64,000 nucleotides of DNA from Sphingomonas sp. Leaf242 (GTDB lineage Bacteria > Pseudomonadota > Alphaproteobacteria > Sphingomonadales > Sphingomonadaceae), in the NCBI RefSeq assembly GCF_001422045.1, contig NZ_LMLW01000009.1, positions 460,399-524,398 on the forward strand, read 5' to 3'. The first letter of the stretch is position 1. Each line of letters begins with the position of its first letter. Below are positions 8,485 to 16,851 of this stretch, piece after piece. The notes beneath the pieces were generated by a model. The model made no database searches. It was not told the origin of the DNA and saw only the letters and a list, made by a program, of their open reading frames with translations. Made by a program: the position numbers and the translations under genes.

Positions 8485-8742
8485 ATGACGATACGGATGG
8501 TGTATTTCGCCTGGGTGCGCGAGCGTATCGGCACGGGTGAAGAGTCGATCGAGCCGCCGACGAGCGTCGTGACGGTTGCCGATCTGGTCGACTGGCTGGC
8601 GGAGACGAGCGCGGCCCATGCGGGCGCGTTCGAAAACCGATCGCGACTACGCGCGGCGATCGATCAGGACTTCGTGCCGCTCGATACGCCGATCGGTCGC
8701 GCACAGGAAATCGCGATATTCCCGCCGGTGACGGGCGGATGA
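8485..8742 (+). CDS. moaD: Molybdopterin synthase sulfur carrier subunit MoaD
   Basis: An 85-residue ubiquitin-fold protein ending in the diagnostic Gly-Gly (FPPVTGG). The C-terminal glycine is adenylated and converted to a thiocarboxylate, which donates sulfur to precursor Z within molybdopterin synthase. Its stop codon overlaps the moaE start by four bases (ATGA), giving translational coupling with the partner subunit, as usual for this pair. Confidence 0.92.
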   Translation: MTIRMVYFAWVRERIGTGEESIEPPTSVVTVADLVDWLAETSAAHAGAFENRSRLRAAIDQDFVPLDTPIGRAQEIAIFPPVTGG

Positions 8743-9188
8743 TCCATATCTCGGTCCAGCAATCGCCGATCGATATCGCCGCCGAGATGACGCGTGCGGA
8801 GGCGGCTGGCGCCGGCGCGGTGGCGACGTTCACCGGGTTGGTGCGTGCGGACGACGGTGTGGGAACGCTTGAGCTCGAACATTATCCCGGCGCGACCGAG
8901 GCAGCGTTGCTCAAGGTCGCCGAGGGCGCGATCGAGCGTTGGTCGCTGCGTGCCGCTATCATCGTGCACCGCGTTGGGCCGATGCATCCGGGCGAGCGGA
9001 TCGTGTTCGTCGCGGCGACGGCGGCACATCGCGGCGCGGCGCTGGAGGCCTGCGCGTATCTGATCGACCGGCTGAAGACCGACGCGCCATTCTGGAAGCG
9101 CGAAACGCGGGGAGTTGAAGCTAGCTGGGTGGAGGCGCGCGATCACGATCACGCCGCTGCCTCCCGCTGGAATACGCCTAGCAGCTAG
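8739..9188 (+). CDS. moaE: Molybdopterin synthase catalytic subunit MoaE
   Basis: A 149-residue protein, normal family length. It shows the MoaE features GAVATFTGLVR near the N-terminus, LELEHYPG, the HRVG-P-HPGE stretch, and the substrate-contacting FWKRE near residue 121. With MoaD it converts cyclic pyranopterin monophosphate to molybdopterin. It overlaps moaD by four bases and ends an apparent pgsA-moaD-moaE operon. Confidence 0.92.
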   Translation: MIHISVQQSPIDIAAEMTRAEAAGAGAVATFTGLVRADDGVGTLELEHYPGATEAALLKVAEGAIERWSLRAAIIVHRVGPMHPGERIVFVAATAAHRGAALEACAYLIDRLKTDAPFWKRETRGVEASWVEARDHDHAAASRWNTPSS

Positions 9189-9198
9189 CGCGAAGATT

Positions 9199-9244
9199 GT
9201 TCTCCCGCGAAAGCGGGAACCCAGACTGGATCCCCGCCTTCGAA
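9199..9244. repeat. Intergenic palindromic repeat, family B
   Basis: Short repeat with an inner perfect hairpin (TTCTCCCGCGAAAGCGGGAA) and a partner arm CCCCGCCTTCG. A fuller copy lies at 17492-17544. It sits between the convergent moaE and fasciclin gene ends, where it could stop transcription from either side. Confidence 0.75.
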
Positions 9245-9300
9245 AGAAAACAAATTAGTGCAGGCCGCGCTCTCCGATGAGACCGCGGCCCGCACTCAAA

Positions 9301-9975
9301 TCAGCCGAGCTTCGGAACGCTCATGCCGTTGGTGAGATGAACGACGCCGTTCGTCTCCTTGATGTCCGCGGTATCGACGAACGACTTGATCCCGGCGGTA
9401 TCGGTCAGCGCGATATTGCCGTTCGCCTCAAGCGACGCGATCAGCGGCTGGCCGGCGAGCGTGGTCAGCGTGGCCTTGCCACCGCCCGCGGTGATCTGCG
9501 CCTTCAGCTGCTCCGACGTCAGCGCACCGGCGACGACGTGATACTTGATGATCGTCGCCAGCGTCGGCACCGACTCAGGCTTCAGCAGCGTGTCGAGCGC
9601 ACCGGCGGGCAGACGCGTGAACGCTTCGTCGCTCGGCGCGAACAGCGTGTACGGGCCGGGGCCTGCGAGCGTCGTCTGCAACTTTGCTGCGGTGACCAGC
9701 TTGGTCAGCGTCGCGCGGTTCGGCAGCGTCGGCAGAGCGGCCGCGATCGTCGTGGTCGCGGCGGCCGTCGACGCGGCGGCCGTCGACGCGGCGGGCGCAC
9801 CGGCAGCCTGCGGCGCTGCGGTCGTCGCGCCCGGAGCCGCTGCCGCCGGAGCAGCCGTCGTGGGCGCGCCCGTCCGCTGCGCAGCAGGTGCGGTGGTCTG
9901 TGCCGTCGCGCCGGTAGCAAGGAGCAGGCTCGATGCGGCTGCGATCATCAGGTTGGTCTTAACAGTCATCTGCAA
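9301..9975 (-). CDS. Secreted fasciclin-domain protein
   Basis: The 224-residue protein has a signal peptide (hydrophobic SLLLATGATAQ near residue 20), an Ala/Pro/Thr-rich low-complexity linker to about residue 85, and one fasciclin (FAS1) domain. Conserved FAS1 segments are visible: GPYTLFAPSDEAFTRLPAG and KYHVVAGALTSEQL, ending with GVVHLTNGMSVPKL. FAS1 domains mediate adhesion or bind ligands outside the cell. A related gene follows upstream on the same strand at 10104. The role in this organism is unknown. Confidence 0.88.
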   Translation of the reverse strand: MQMTVKTNLMIAAASSLLLATGATAQTTAPAAQRTGAPTTAAPAAAAPGATTAAPQAAGAPAASTAAASTAAATTTIAAALPTLPNRATLTKLVTAAKLQTTLAGPGPYTLFAPSDEAFTRLPAGALDTLLKPESVPTLATIIKYHVVAGALTSEQLKAQITAGGGKATLTTLAGQPLIASLEANGNIALTDTAGIKSFVDTADIKETNGVVHLTNGMSVPKLG

Positions 9976-10103
9976 CTCCAGAGATTGTGGAAGGGACGTA
10001 TGAAACTCGAACGGAAAAACTTGGGTAGATATCGGTCGGACTCAATGATTTTGCCGGCAAGCCGTAGCATCGGCGCGATGAATTGAGCCTAATTGCACTC
10101 AGA

Positions 10104-10739
10104 TCAACTCAGCTTGGGCACGATCACGCCGTTGACGACATGAACGATGCCATTGGACTGGCGGACGTCGGCAGTCTCGACATAGCTCTTGTTGCCGTTG
10201 ACGTCGGTAAGCGTGATGACCGCGCCGACCAGTGTAGCCGTGATCGGATCGCCCTCGACCGTGGTCAGCGTCGCCGTGCCGCCACCTGCCGTGATGCGGC
10301 GGCGCAGATCGTCGGCGGTCACCACGCCGGGCACGACGTGATAGGTCAGCACCTTGGTCAGCGACGCCTTGTTCTCGGGCTTCAACAACGTGTCGACCAT
10401 GCCGGGGGCAAGCCGCCCGAACGCGTCGTTGGTCGGTGCGAAGACCGTGAACGGCCCCGGCCCCGACAGGGTGGGCACCAGACCCGCGGCCTTCACCGCG
10501 GCCACCAGCGTCGAGAGATTGGGCGCCGCAGACGCGTTATCGACGATCGTCTGCGTCGCCATCATCGGCACGCCGCCGACGGTCGGATTGGCCACCGCGG
10601 GCGGCCCGTTCGGGACGGCGAGCGCGGGATTGAGCGGCGTGGTCGACGCACTGGCGACGTCGTCCTTCGATTTGCCACTGCACGCCGCAAGCGCCAGCGC
10701 ACTCGTGATCAGCAGTAGCGGAAGCGTCTTCGACATCAT
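10104..10739 (-). CDS. Fasciclin-domain lipoprotein
   Basis: From the ATG at 10739 (GGAGA just upstream) the 211-residue product begins MMSKTLPLLLITSALALAAC, with a lipobox (LALAAC) for lipid attachment at Cys20. An approximately 55-residue linker leads to one FAS1 domain with GPGPFTVFAPTNDAFGRLAPG and YHVVPGVVTADDL, ending in GIVHVVNGVIVPKL. The domain is clearly related to that of the neighbouring gene at 9301, suggesting an old duplication: one copy soluble, the other membrane-anchored. A second ATG at 10736 is an equally possible start. Confidence 0.88.
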   Translation of the reverse strand: MMSKTLPLLLITSALALAACSGKSKDDVASASTTPLNPALAVPNGPPAVANPTVGGVPMMATQTIVDNASAAPNLSTLVAAVKAAGLVPTLSGPGPFTVFAPTNDAFGRLAPGMVDTLLKPENKASLTKVLTYHVVPGVVTADDLRRRITAGGGTATLTTVEGDPITATLVGAVITLTDVNGNKSYVETADVRQSNGIVHVVNGVIVPKLS

Positions 10740-10850
10740 CGGGTCTCCAGCGGGAACTCGCGAAACATACGATCGAACGCCGAGTTGGTTGCGCAAGCGT
10801 GTCGATCTCGGGTCGAGGTGAAGACCGAGCAAGTCGGAAGCGCGACGGTC

Positions 10851-10960
10851 TCCCATCCCTGAAAGGGAGGGGCAGGGGGTGGGTCGGCTTCCGCATCGTG
10901 GACCGTCAGCAACCCAAGCTGGCCGACCCACCCCCGACCCCTCCCTTTCAGAGATGGGGG
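10851..10960. repeat. Intergenic palindromic repeat, family D
   Basis: Long inverted repeat: a TCCCATCCCTGAAAGGGAGG-type arm plus GGGGGTGGGTCGG, and the reverse complement ending in CCCTCCCTTTCAGAGATGGG. The related copy is at 15347-15453. It lies between oxyR and the fasciclin lipoprotein gene. Confidence 0.8.
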
Positions 10961-10973
10961 CAGAAGTGTGAGC

Positions 10974-11876
10974 TTACTGAACGTCGGCCAGCGCCTTCGC
11001 CATCAACCGGAAGTCCTTCTCGCGCGGGCTCGCCCGCCGCCATACCAGCGCGATCTTCCGCACCGCATTGATCTCGTCGAGCGGGCGTGCGGTGATGTTG
11101 GTGTTGTCGAGGATCCCCGCCTTCAGCGCCATCTCCGGCAGCATCGTAATCCCGAGTCCATTATCGACCATCTGCACGATCGTGTGCAGCGACGTGCCGA
11201 GCATCGTCGCCTCCGCACGCAACTCCGGCCGGTTGCACGCGCCGAGCGCATGATCCTTCAGGCAATGCCCATCCTCGAGCAGCAGCAGCCGCGTCTCGTC
11301 GATCGCCGATGCCGGGATTGCGGGCAGCGCGGTCGGCTCTTCGCCCGACGGATAGGCGACGAACAGCCGATCCTCGAACAGCGTCTCCGACGTCACCTCG
11401 CCGCACGCATAGGGGAGCGCGAGGAGCACGCAGTCGGTCCGGCCGTTGTGCAACCCCTCGCACGCCGGACCGCTCGGTTCCTCGCGCAGGAACAGCTTCA
11501 GATCCGGATAATCCTTGCGCAACCGCGGCAGGATCCTCGGCAGCATGAACGGCGCGATCGTCGGGATGACGCTCATCCGCATGTCGCCCGACAGCGGCTG
11601 GCCGGCGGCGCGCGCCATGTCGCCCAGTTCCTCCGCCTCACGCAGCACGCGCCGCGCCTTGTCGGCGATCCCGTCGCCCAGCGGCGTGAACCGCACAACT
11701 CGCCGGGTCCGCTCGACCAGCACCACGCCGATCAGCGTTTCCAGCTCGCGCAGGCCCGCCGACAGCGTCGATTGCGTCACGAAACACGCCTCCGCGGCGC
11801 GTCCGAAATGGCCGTGGTCCTTCAGCGCAACCAAATATTGCAACTGTTTCAACGTAGGTAGATAAGTCGCAGCCAT
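10974..11876 (-). CDS. oxyR: OxyR-type hydrogen-peroxide-sensing LysR regulator
   Basis: The 300-residue LysR-type protein starts at ATG 11876 (MAATYLPTLKQLQYL), where the winged helix-turn-helix (residues 5-65) begins. The sensor domain carries EDGHCLKDHALGAC, with Cys205 and Cys214 nine residues apart, exactly the spacing and context of the redox-active pair in Escherichia coli OxyR. Peroxide would oxidise them to a disulfide and activate transcription. It diverges from ahpC-ahpD across a 147-bp gap, so those peroxidase genes are its likely targets. Longer in-frame starts would run into the ahpC gene and are rejected. Confidence 0.93.
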   Translation of the reverse strand: MAATYLPTLKQLQYLVALKDHGHFGRAAEACFVTQSTLSAGLRELETLIGVVLVERTRRVVRFTPLGDGIADKARRVLREAEELGDMARAAGQPLSGDMRMSVIPTIAPFMLPRILPRLRKDYPDLKLFLREEPSGPACEGLHNGRTDCVLLALPYACGEVTSETLFEDRLFVAYPSGEEPTALPAIPASAIDETRLLLLEDGHCLKDHALGACNRPELRAEATMLGTSLHTIVQMVDNGLGITMLPEMALKAGILDNTNITARPLDEINAVRKIALVWRRASPREKDFRLMAKALADVQ

Positions 11877-12023
11877 TAATCGCCTCTGTCGATCATCAGA
11901 TGATAAATAGAGCGTTGGATCGATTACACCAGCCCCATATACCGCATTGCACAACAACCGAGCGGGTTCACCGCCGCCTTTGAGGATGCCTGGAGCCAAG
12001 TTTAATTCCAGGAGGCTTCCATC
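11877..12023 (+). promoter_or_regulatory. oxyR-ahpC divergent control region with candidate ahpC promoter
   Basis: A plausible ahpC promoter is TTGGAT (11915-11920), a 17-bp spacer and TATACC (11938-11943). Just upstream, the AT-rich stretch GATCATCAGATGATAAATAG (11891-11910) lies where an OxyR site activating the promoter would be expected. A perfect AGGAGG (12010-12015) precedes the ahpC ATG. The OxyR site is inferred from position and not from a close consensus match. Confidence 0.5.
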
Positions 12024-12569
12024 ATGTTGACCATCGGCGACCAGTTCCCATCGATGACCATTCCCGTCCAGCAGGGCATTGCAGCGCTGCCCGCCGGCGA
12101 GACGCTCGACCTGACGACCGCCTACCCCGGCAAGTGGAAGGTGCTGTTCTACTGGCCGAAGGACTTCACGTTCGTGTGCCCGACCGAGATCGTCGGCTAC
12201 AGCGACATCCGCGGCGATTTCGAGGACCGCGACGCCGTGCTGATCGGCGCGTCGACCGACACCGCGCACGTCCACCTCGCCTGGCGCAAGTCGGACGCGG
12301 ACCTTGCCGCAGCAGACTTCCCATGGCTGGCAGATAACGGCGCGAAGCTCGCCGACGCGCTGGGTATCGTCGACAAGAACGAGCATGTCGCGTTCCGTGC
12401 GACCTTCATCATCGATCCGGACAACGTCATTCAGGCGGTCCAGGTCAACGGCCTGAACGTCGGCCGCAACCCCGCCGAGACGCTCCGCGTGCTCGACGCG
12501 CTACAGACCGACGAGCTCTGCCCCTGCAACTGGAACAAGGGCGACGACGTCCTCCAGCTCGCTGCGTAA
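12024..12569 (+). CDS. ahpC: Alkyl hydroperoxide reductase peroxiredoxin AhpC (AhpD-dependent type)
   Basis: A 181-residue 2-Cys peroxiredoxin reducing H2O2 and organic peroxides. The peroxidatic Cys52 is in FTFVCPTE. The C-terminal DELCPCNW has Cys166 and Cys168, matching the three-cysteine pattern of mycobacterial AhpC that is recycled by AhpD rather than by AhpF. ahpD is the next gene and oxyR diverges upstream, completing a peroxide-response module. A palindromic repeat separates ahpC from ahpD. Confidence 0.94.
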   Translation: MLTIGDQFPSMTIPVQQGIAALPAGETLDLTTAYPGKWKVLFYWPKDFTFVCPTEIVGYSDIRGDFEDRDAVLIGASTDTAHVHLAWRKSDADLAAADFPWLADNGAKLADALGIVDKNEHVAFRATFIIDPDNVIQAVQVNGLNVGRNPAETLRVLDALQTDELCPCNWNKGDDVLQLAA

Positions 12570-12575
12570 CTGAAA

Positions 12576-12681
12576 CTCCCCTCCCGCTTGCGGGAGGGGT
12601 TGGGGGAGGGCGTGTCCACACGGGCCGCCCTCTCTTTTTGTCTCCAGTCCCTCCCCCGCCCCCTCCCGCAGGCGGAAGGGA
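12576..12681. repeat. Palindromic repeat, family E, between ahpC and ahpD
   Basis: Arms CCCCTCCCGCTTGCGGGAGGGG with GGGGGAGGGC, and the partner CCCTCCCCCGCCCCCTCCCGC ending in GGCGGAAGGG. Related copies lie at 27204-27314 (rpoB-rpoC) and 61267-61383 (murE-murF). The right arm ends 16 bp before the ahpD ATG. Confidence 0.85.
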
Positions 12682-12697
12682 AGCAGAAGGAATTATC

Positions 12698-13216
12698 ATG
12701 TCGCTCAAGGAATTCGCAGGGCAACTGCCCGATTACGCCAAGGACATCCGCCTCAACGTCGGCTCGCTGCTGAACGAGACGCATCTCACCGATCAGCGCA
12801 AATACGGCCTGTTGCTGACCTGCGCGCACGGCTCGGGCTACAACCCGCTGGTCGAAGCCGCAGAAGCCGAATGCGCGCCGAAGCTCTCGCCCGAGGCTGC
12901 GAATGCAGCGCGCGCGGCGGCCGCGGTAATGGCGATGAACAACGTCTATTACCGGTTCACGCACCTCGCCGGGAACCAGGAATACCGCAACATGCCCGCC
13001 AAGCTGCGGATGAACGTGATCGGCCAGCCCGGCATCGACAAGGTCGATTTCGAGCTGTTCAGCCTGGCCGTGTCGGCGATGAACGGCTGCGGCATGTGCA
13101 TCGACAGCCACGAGCAGATTCTGAAGAAGGCCGGCGTGACCGCGGAAGCGATCCAGACGTCGGTGCGGATCGGCGCGGTTATGGCCGCGGTTGCGACGGT
13201 TCACGCGACGCTGTGA
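12698..13216 (+). CDS. ahpD: Alkylhydroperoxidase AhpD
   Basis: A 172-residue protein from ATG 12698, behind AGAAGGA. The active site is complete: Glu119 (FELFSL), then Cys131-Gly-Met-Cys134 and His138 in NGCGMCIDSHE. In mycobacteria AhpD is a thiol reductase that passes electrons from dihydrolipoamide/lipoamide dehydrogenase to AhpC. Gene order ahpC-ahpD and the AhpC cysteine pattern support the same role here. An lpdA gene is present at 38253 and could be the electron source (inference). Confidence 0.95.
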   Translation: MSLKEFAGQLPDYAKDIRLNVGSLLNETHLTDQRKYGLLLTCAHGSGYNPLVEAAEAECAPKLSPEAANAARAAAAVMAMNNVYYRFTHLAGNQEYRNMPAKLRMNVIGQPGIDKVDFELFSLAVSAMNGCGMCIDSHEQILKKAGVTAEAIQTSVRIGAVMAAVATVHATL

Positions 13217-13241
13217 AGTAATCCCCCTCCCAAACCGCTTC

Positions 13242-13323
13242 CGTCATCCTGACGAAAGTCAGGATCCAGAGCCAAGACCGTAGCGCCCGATACTCTGGAT
13301 CCTGGCGTTGGCCAGGATGACGG
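13242..13323. repeat. Intergenic palindromic repeat, family C
   Basis: Inverted repeat with arms CGTCATCCTGACGAAAGTCA plus GGATCCAGAG, and reverse complement CTCTGGATCCTGG...CCAGGATGACGG. A second copy is at 38016-38098. It lies between the convergent ends of ahpD and the TSUP gene. Confidence 0.85.
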
Positions 13324-13347
13324 GAGCGAGTTTGGCGGGGGAAGGAC

Positions 13348-14115
13348 TTAGTGCCAGATCGCGCGGTATAGTCCGAACAGGCTCGTGATCGTCAGGATCA
13401 CGCCGACGAGCACCATCAACGTCTTCGCCGGCACGCGCTTCGCCAACATCGCCCCGAACGGCGCCGCCAGTACCCCACCGATCAACAACCCCACGGTAGC
13501 CTGCGTAAACGCCGCCCAGCCGAGCTGCGTAATGAACGTCGCCGAGATCGTCGCGGTCAGGAAGAACTCGGCGGTATTAACCGTGCCGATCGTGGTCCGC
13601 GGCGATGCGCCCTGCACCAGCAGGTTCGAGGTCACCACCGGCCCCCAGCCACCACCGCCCGCCGCGTCGAGGAACCCGCCGACCAGCCCGAGCGGCTCGA
13701 CGATCTTCGGCTCCTTCTGTTTCGGCGGATAACGAAGCCCGCGGTACAGCAGATACACACCGATCGACGTCAGATAGGCGAGGATGAACGGTTTCGCCGT
13801 GCTCGCATCGATGTTCGACAGCACGTACGCACCCAGTACGCCGCCGATCACCCCCGGGATCATCAACCGTAGGAACAGCGTCCAGTTGACGTTCTTGTGC
13901 AGCACATGGCTGATCCCCGACACCGCGGTCGTGAAGGTCTCGACGGTATGCACGCCCGCCGATGCCGCGGCTGGCGGTACGCCGACCCACAGCAGCAGCG
14001 TGTTCGAAATAACCCCGAACGCCATCCCCAGCGCGCCGTCGACGATCTGCGCGGCGAACCCGACCAGGATGAACGGCAACAGCGTTTCGAAGCTCAAGGT
14101 CGTCAGGTCGAACAT
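13348..14115 (-). CDS. Sulfite exporter TauE/SafE (TSUP) family membrane protein
   Basis: A 255-residue protein with about eight hydrophobic segments. The N-terminal GFAAQIVDGALGMAFG and the later VGGFLDAAGGGGWGP segments are the paired glycine-rich signatures of the TSUP family, which moves sulfur-containing or organic anions. The ATG at 14115 is preferred because AAGGGG lies six bases upstream; an ATG at 14121 is the alternative. A sulfur link is possible because cysE is divergent 175 bp away, but the substrate is not visible. Confidence 0.85.
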   Translation of the reverse strand: MFDLTTLSFETLLPFILVGFAAQIVDGALGMAFGVISNTLLLWVGVPPAAASAGVHTVETFTTAVSGISHVLHKNVNWTLFLRLMIPGVIGGVLGAYVLSNIDASTAKPFILAYLTSIGVYLLYRGLRYPPKQKEPKIVEPLGLVGGFLDAAGGGGWGPVVTSNLLVQGASPRTTIGTVNTAEFFLTATISATFITQLGWAAFTQATVGLLIGGVLAAPFGAMLAKRVPAKTLMVLVGVILTITSLFGLYRAIWH

Positions 14116-14290
14116 CGGCATCCCCTTAATATCGCGCGCAGAGTGCAACGCGCGGGCTTATCCCACAACAAAGATAGGCTTTACCCCGATCCCGGCAGTC
14201 CGATGTGGGGGCCTGAGGCGGCTCATGCGCGCGGTTCTGGAAATCGGTCGTTCGATACCCTAGATACGGAAATCGCGAAGGGGACTGCGG

Positions 14291-14983
14291 ATGTCGAGCG
14301 GATTACTGGCCTATCTGGATTCGATCCGCGCCCGCGATCCCGCCCCGCATTCGCGTGCTGAAATCATGCTGTATCCCGGCGTCTGGGCGCTTGGCTATCA
14401 CCGCATCGCGCACCGCCTGTACAAGGCGAAGCTCTATTTCCTCGCGCGCTGCGTCAACCACTGGTCGCGCTTCACGACCGCGATCGACATTCATCCGGGC
14501 GCGACGATCGGCCGCAATTTCTTCATCGACCACGGCTTCGTCGTGATTGGCGAGACCGCGGAGATCGGCGACGACGTGACGATCTACCAGTGCGTCACGC
14601 TCGGCGGCACCAGTCCCGACAACGGCGTGCAGGGCAAGCGCCACCCGACCATCTCCGACGGCGCGATCATCGGCTCGGGCGCGCAGGTGCTCGGCCCGAT
14701 CACGCTCGGCAAGCGCTCGCGGGTCGGCGCCAACGCAGTCGTCACGCGCGACGTGCCCGCGGGCACAACGGTCGTCGGCATCCCCGCGCGCGCGACCACG
14801 ATCGAGGGCGGCAACGCGCCCGAGGTGCCGCGCTTCGTGCCCTACGGTACGCCGTGCAGCGAGATGTTCGATCCCGCCACGCAGAAGATGGAGATCATGC
14901 GCTGCGAACTGGAGACGATGCGCAAGCGGCTCGACGCGCTGCTCGCCGACGAGCATCCAGAGGACCGCCGCGGCCGCGCATGA
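14291..14983 (+). CDS. cysE: Serine O-acetyltransferase
   Basis: A 230-residue enzyme that makes O-acetylserine from serine and acetyl-CoA, the first step of cysteine synthesis. The left-handed beta-helix is evident from hexapeptide repeats ([38 protein letters not shown]), with the catalytic His in DHG and the GGTSPDNG...KRHPTI loop. The helical N-terminal region is shorter than in Escherichia coli CysE, as in many alphaproteobacteria. A cysteine synthase gene lies far away at 54314. The DUF2794 gene follows 13 bp downstream and is probably co-transcribed. Confidence 0.93.
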   Translation: MSSGLLAYLDSIRARDPAPHSRAEIMLYPGVWALGYHRIAHRLYKAKLYFLARCVNHWSRFTTAIDIHPGATIGRNFFIDHGFVVIGETAEIGDDVTIYQCVTLGGTSPDNGVQGKRHPTISDGAIIGSGAQVLGPITLGKRSRVGANAVVTRDVPAGTTVVGIPARATTIEGGNAPEVPRFVPYGTPCSEMFDPATQKMEIMRCELETMRKRLDALLADEHPEDRRGRA

Positions 14984-14996
14984 TGGTGGATAACTG

Positions 14997-15335
14997 ATGG
15001 GCGTCGTACCTTTTCCTACACCGTCCAAGGCGACGCAGGTCGGCTTCGAGCGCCTAGAACTGAACCGGATTCTGGACCTTTACGGGCGCATGGTCGCGGC
15101 AGGCCACTGGCGCGACTATGCGATCGATCTCGGCAAGGACGCCGCGGTGTTCGCCGCCTTCCGCCGTGCCGCCGAACGGCCGGAGTTCAGAATCGAGAAA
15201 CGCCCATCGCTGCGTAACAAGCAGGGCATGTGGGCGCTAATTGGCGAGGCCGGCGCGGTGGTGAAGCGCGGGCATGAACTCGGGCCGGTGCTGGCGCCAG
15301 TCGAGCGGCGTTTCATGAAACTGGTCGAGGATTAA
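14997..15335 (+). CDS. DUF2794 family protein
   Basis: A 112-residue soluble protein with the family pattern LNRILDLYGRMVAAGHWRDY followed by AIDLGKDAAVFAAFRRA and RNKQGMWAL. The family is widespread in Alphaproteobacteria and has no established function. It follows cysE after 13 bp, so the two likely share a transcript. A family D palindrome lies immediately downstream. Confidence 0.8.
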   Translation: MGVVPFPTPSKATQVGFERLELNRILDLYGRMVAAGHWRDYAIDLGKDAAVFAAFRRAAERPEFRIEKRPSLRNKQGMWALIGEAGAVVKRGHELGPVLAPVERRFMKLVED

Positions 15336-15346
15336 CCTAGTTCTGC

Positions 15347-15453
15347 TCCCCTCCCTGAAAGGGAGGGGCTGGGGGTGGGTAGGCCAGCTCGTGTCGAAGC
15401 GTCGCCCGATACGGAACCGACCCACCCCCGGCCCCTCCCTTCCAGGGAGGGGA
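15347..15453. repeat. Intergenic palindromic repeat, family D
   Basis: Arms CTCCCCTCCCTGAAAGGGAG and GGGGCTGGGGGTGGGT, mirrored by ACCCACCCCCGGCCCCTCCC ending in TTCCAGGGAGGGGAG. It separates the convergent DUF2794 and pncB genes and may serve as a terminator for both. Confidence 0.85.
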
Positions 15454-15465
15454 GTTAACAAGCAG

Positions 15466-16776
15466 TCACACCAGCACCGGCGCCGTCTCGCGGTCCGCTT
15501 CTCCGAACACACGCAGGTACCGCGCGATCTCCGCGGGCTCGCCGGTGGCCTTGGCGGGGTTGTCCGACAGCTTCACCGCCGGCCGGCCATTCGCTTCGAT
15601 CACCTTGCAGACCAGCGATATCGGCTCCAGCGCCGCCGCGCCGTCGGGGTCGCAGCCGCGGAAATCGTTGGTCAGGTTGGTCCCCCAGCCGAAGCTCATC
15701 CGCACCCGCCCATGAAAATGGCGATACGTCTGCTCGATCGTGTCGATGTCCATCCCGTCGGAGAAGATCAGCAGCTTGGTCTTCGGATCGACGCCCTGTT
15801 CCTCCCACCAGCGGATGATCTGCTCGCCACCCGCGATCGGCGGCGCGCTGTCGGGACGGAAGCCGGTCCATTCCGCCAGCCAGTGCGGCGCGTTGCGCAG
15901 GAACGCGGTGGTGCCGAACGCATCGGGGAGGGCGATCAGCAAATTGCCATTATAATGTTGCCGCCAATGCTCGAGCACTCGGTACGGCGCCTCGGCAAGC
16001 TCGGCGTCGCTGTCGGCGAGCGCGGCGGTCACCATCGGCAGCTCGTGTGCGTTCGTCCCGATCGCCTCGAGGTCGGCGTCCATCGCCAGCAGCACATTGG
16101 ACGTACCGATGAACCGGTCGCCGAGCCCTTCCTTGAGCGCCTCGACGCACCAGCGCTGCCACAGGAACCCATGCCGCCGACGCGTGCCGAAATCCGACAG
16201 CACGAGGTCGGGCAGTTCGCGCAACCGCTCGACCTTCTCCCACAGTTTCGCCTTGGCGCGCGCGTAGACAATGTCGAGCGCGAACCGACCGCGATCACGC
16301 AGGGCTGCGCGCGACTTCAGCTCGTTGATGATCGTCAGCGCGGGGATTTCCCACATCGTCGTGTGAGTCCACGGTCCCTCGAAATGCAGTTCGTACTGCC
16401 CGTCGACTTTCCGCAGATCGTAGGCGGGCAACTGGAACTCCGCGAGCCAAGCCAGGAACTCCGGCCCGAACATCTTCTGCTTCCCGTAGAAGCTGTTGCC
16501 CGCGAGCCAGATCAGCTCCTTCTTCGCGAACCGCAGCGTCCGCGCGTGATCGAGCTGCGCGCGCAGTTCGGCCTCGTCGACGATCTCCGCGAGCCGCACG
16601 TTCTTGGTCCGGTTGATCAGCGCGAAAGTGGCGCTGACGTCGGGATACACCTGCCGGATCATCTGCAGCATCAGCAGCTTGTAGAAATCGGTATCGAGCA
16701 GGCTGCGCACGATCGGATCGAGCCGGAAATTGTGATTGTACGTCCGGGTGGCGATATCGGTCACGGCCATGCGCAT
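15466..16776 (-). CDS. pncB: Nicotinate phosphoribosyltransferase
   Basis: A 436-residue enzyme that joins nicotinate and PRPP to give nicotinate mononucleotide in NAD salvage. Family features include [15 protein letters not shown] near the N-terminus, the [13 protein letters not shown] segment, [10 protein letters not shown], and the phosphate-binding [14 protein letters not shown] and [10 protein letters not shown] stretches. Length is that of the PncB family. It is divergent from the nicotinamidase gene pncA across 75 bp, so one control region serves two consecutive steps of the Preiss-Handler pathway. Confidence 0.94.
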   Translation of the reverse strand: MRMAVTDIATRTYNHNFRLDPIVRSLLDTDFYKLLMLQMIRQVYPDVSATFALINRTKNVRLAEIVDEAELRAQLDHARTLRFAKKELIWLAGNSFYGKQKMFGPEFLAWLAEFQLPAYDLRKVDGQYELHFEGPWTHTTMWEIPALTIINELKSRAALRDRGRFALDIVYARAKAKLWEKVERLRELPDLVLSDFGTRRRHGFLWQRWCVEALKEGLGDRFIGTSNVLLAMDADLEAIGTNAHELPMVTAALADSDAELAEAPYRVLEHWRQHYNGNLLIALPDAFGTTAFLRNAPHWLAEWTGFRPDSAPPIAGGEQIIRWWEEQGVDPKTKLLIFSDGMDIDTIEQTYRHFHGRVRMSFGWGTNLTNDFRGCDPDGAAALEPISLVCKVIEANGRPAVKLSDNPAKATGEPAEIARYLRVFGEADRETAPVLV

Positions 16777-16851
16777 GGGCTCCTGCGTTGTTGCGGTGCG
16801 GGTGTCCGAGAAGACGCGTTTGTGTCAAGCAGCGGCTAAAGGAGACGGGCG

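Noticed and set aside
12024..12386. Longer OxyR start inside the ahpC region
   Set aside because: An in-frame upstream start at 12386 would make 170 extra residues antisense to ahpC; the DNA-binding domain begins correctly at 11876.
10851..15453. Palindromes first considered as CRISPR repeats
   Set aside because: There are no regular direct repeats with unique spacers and no cas genes; the copies are scattered single inverted repeats.
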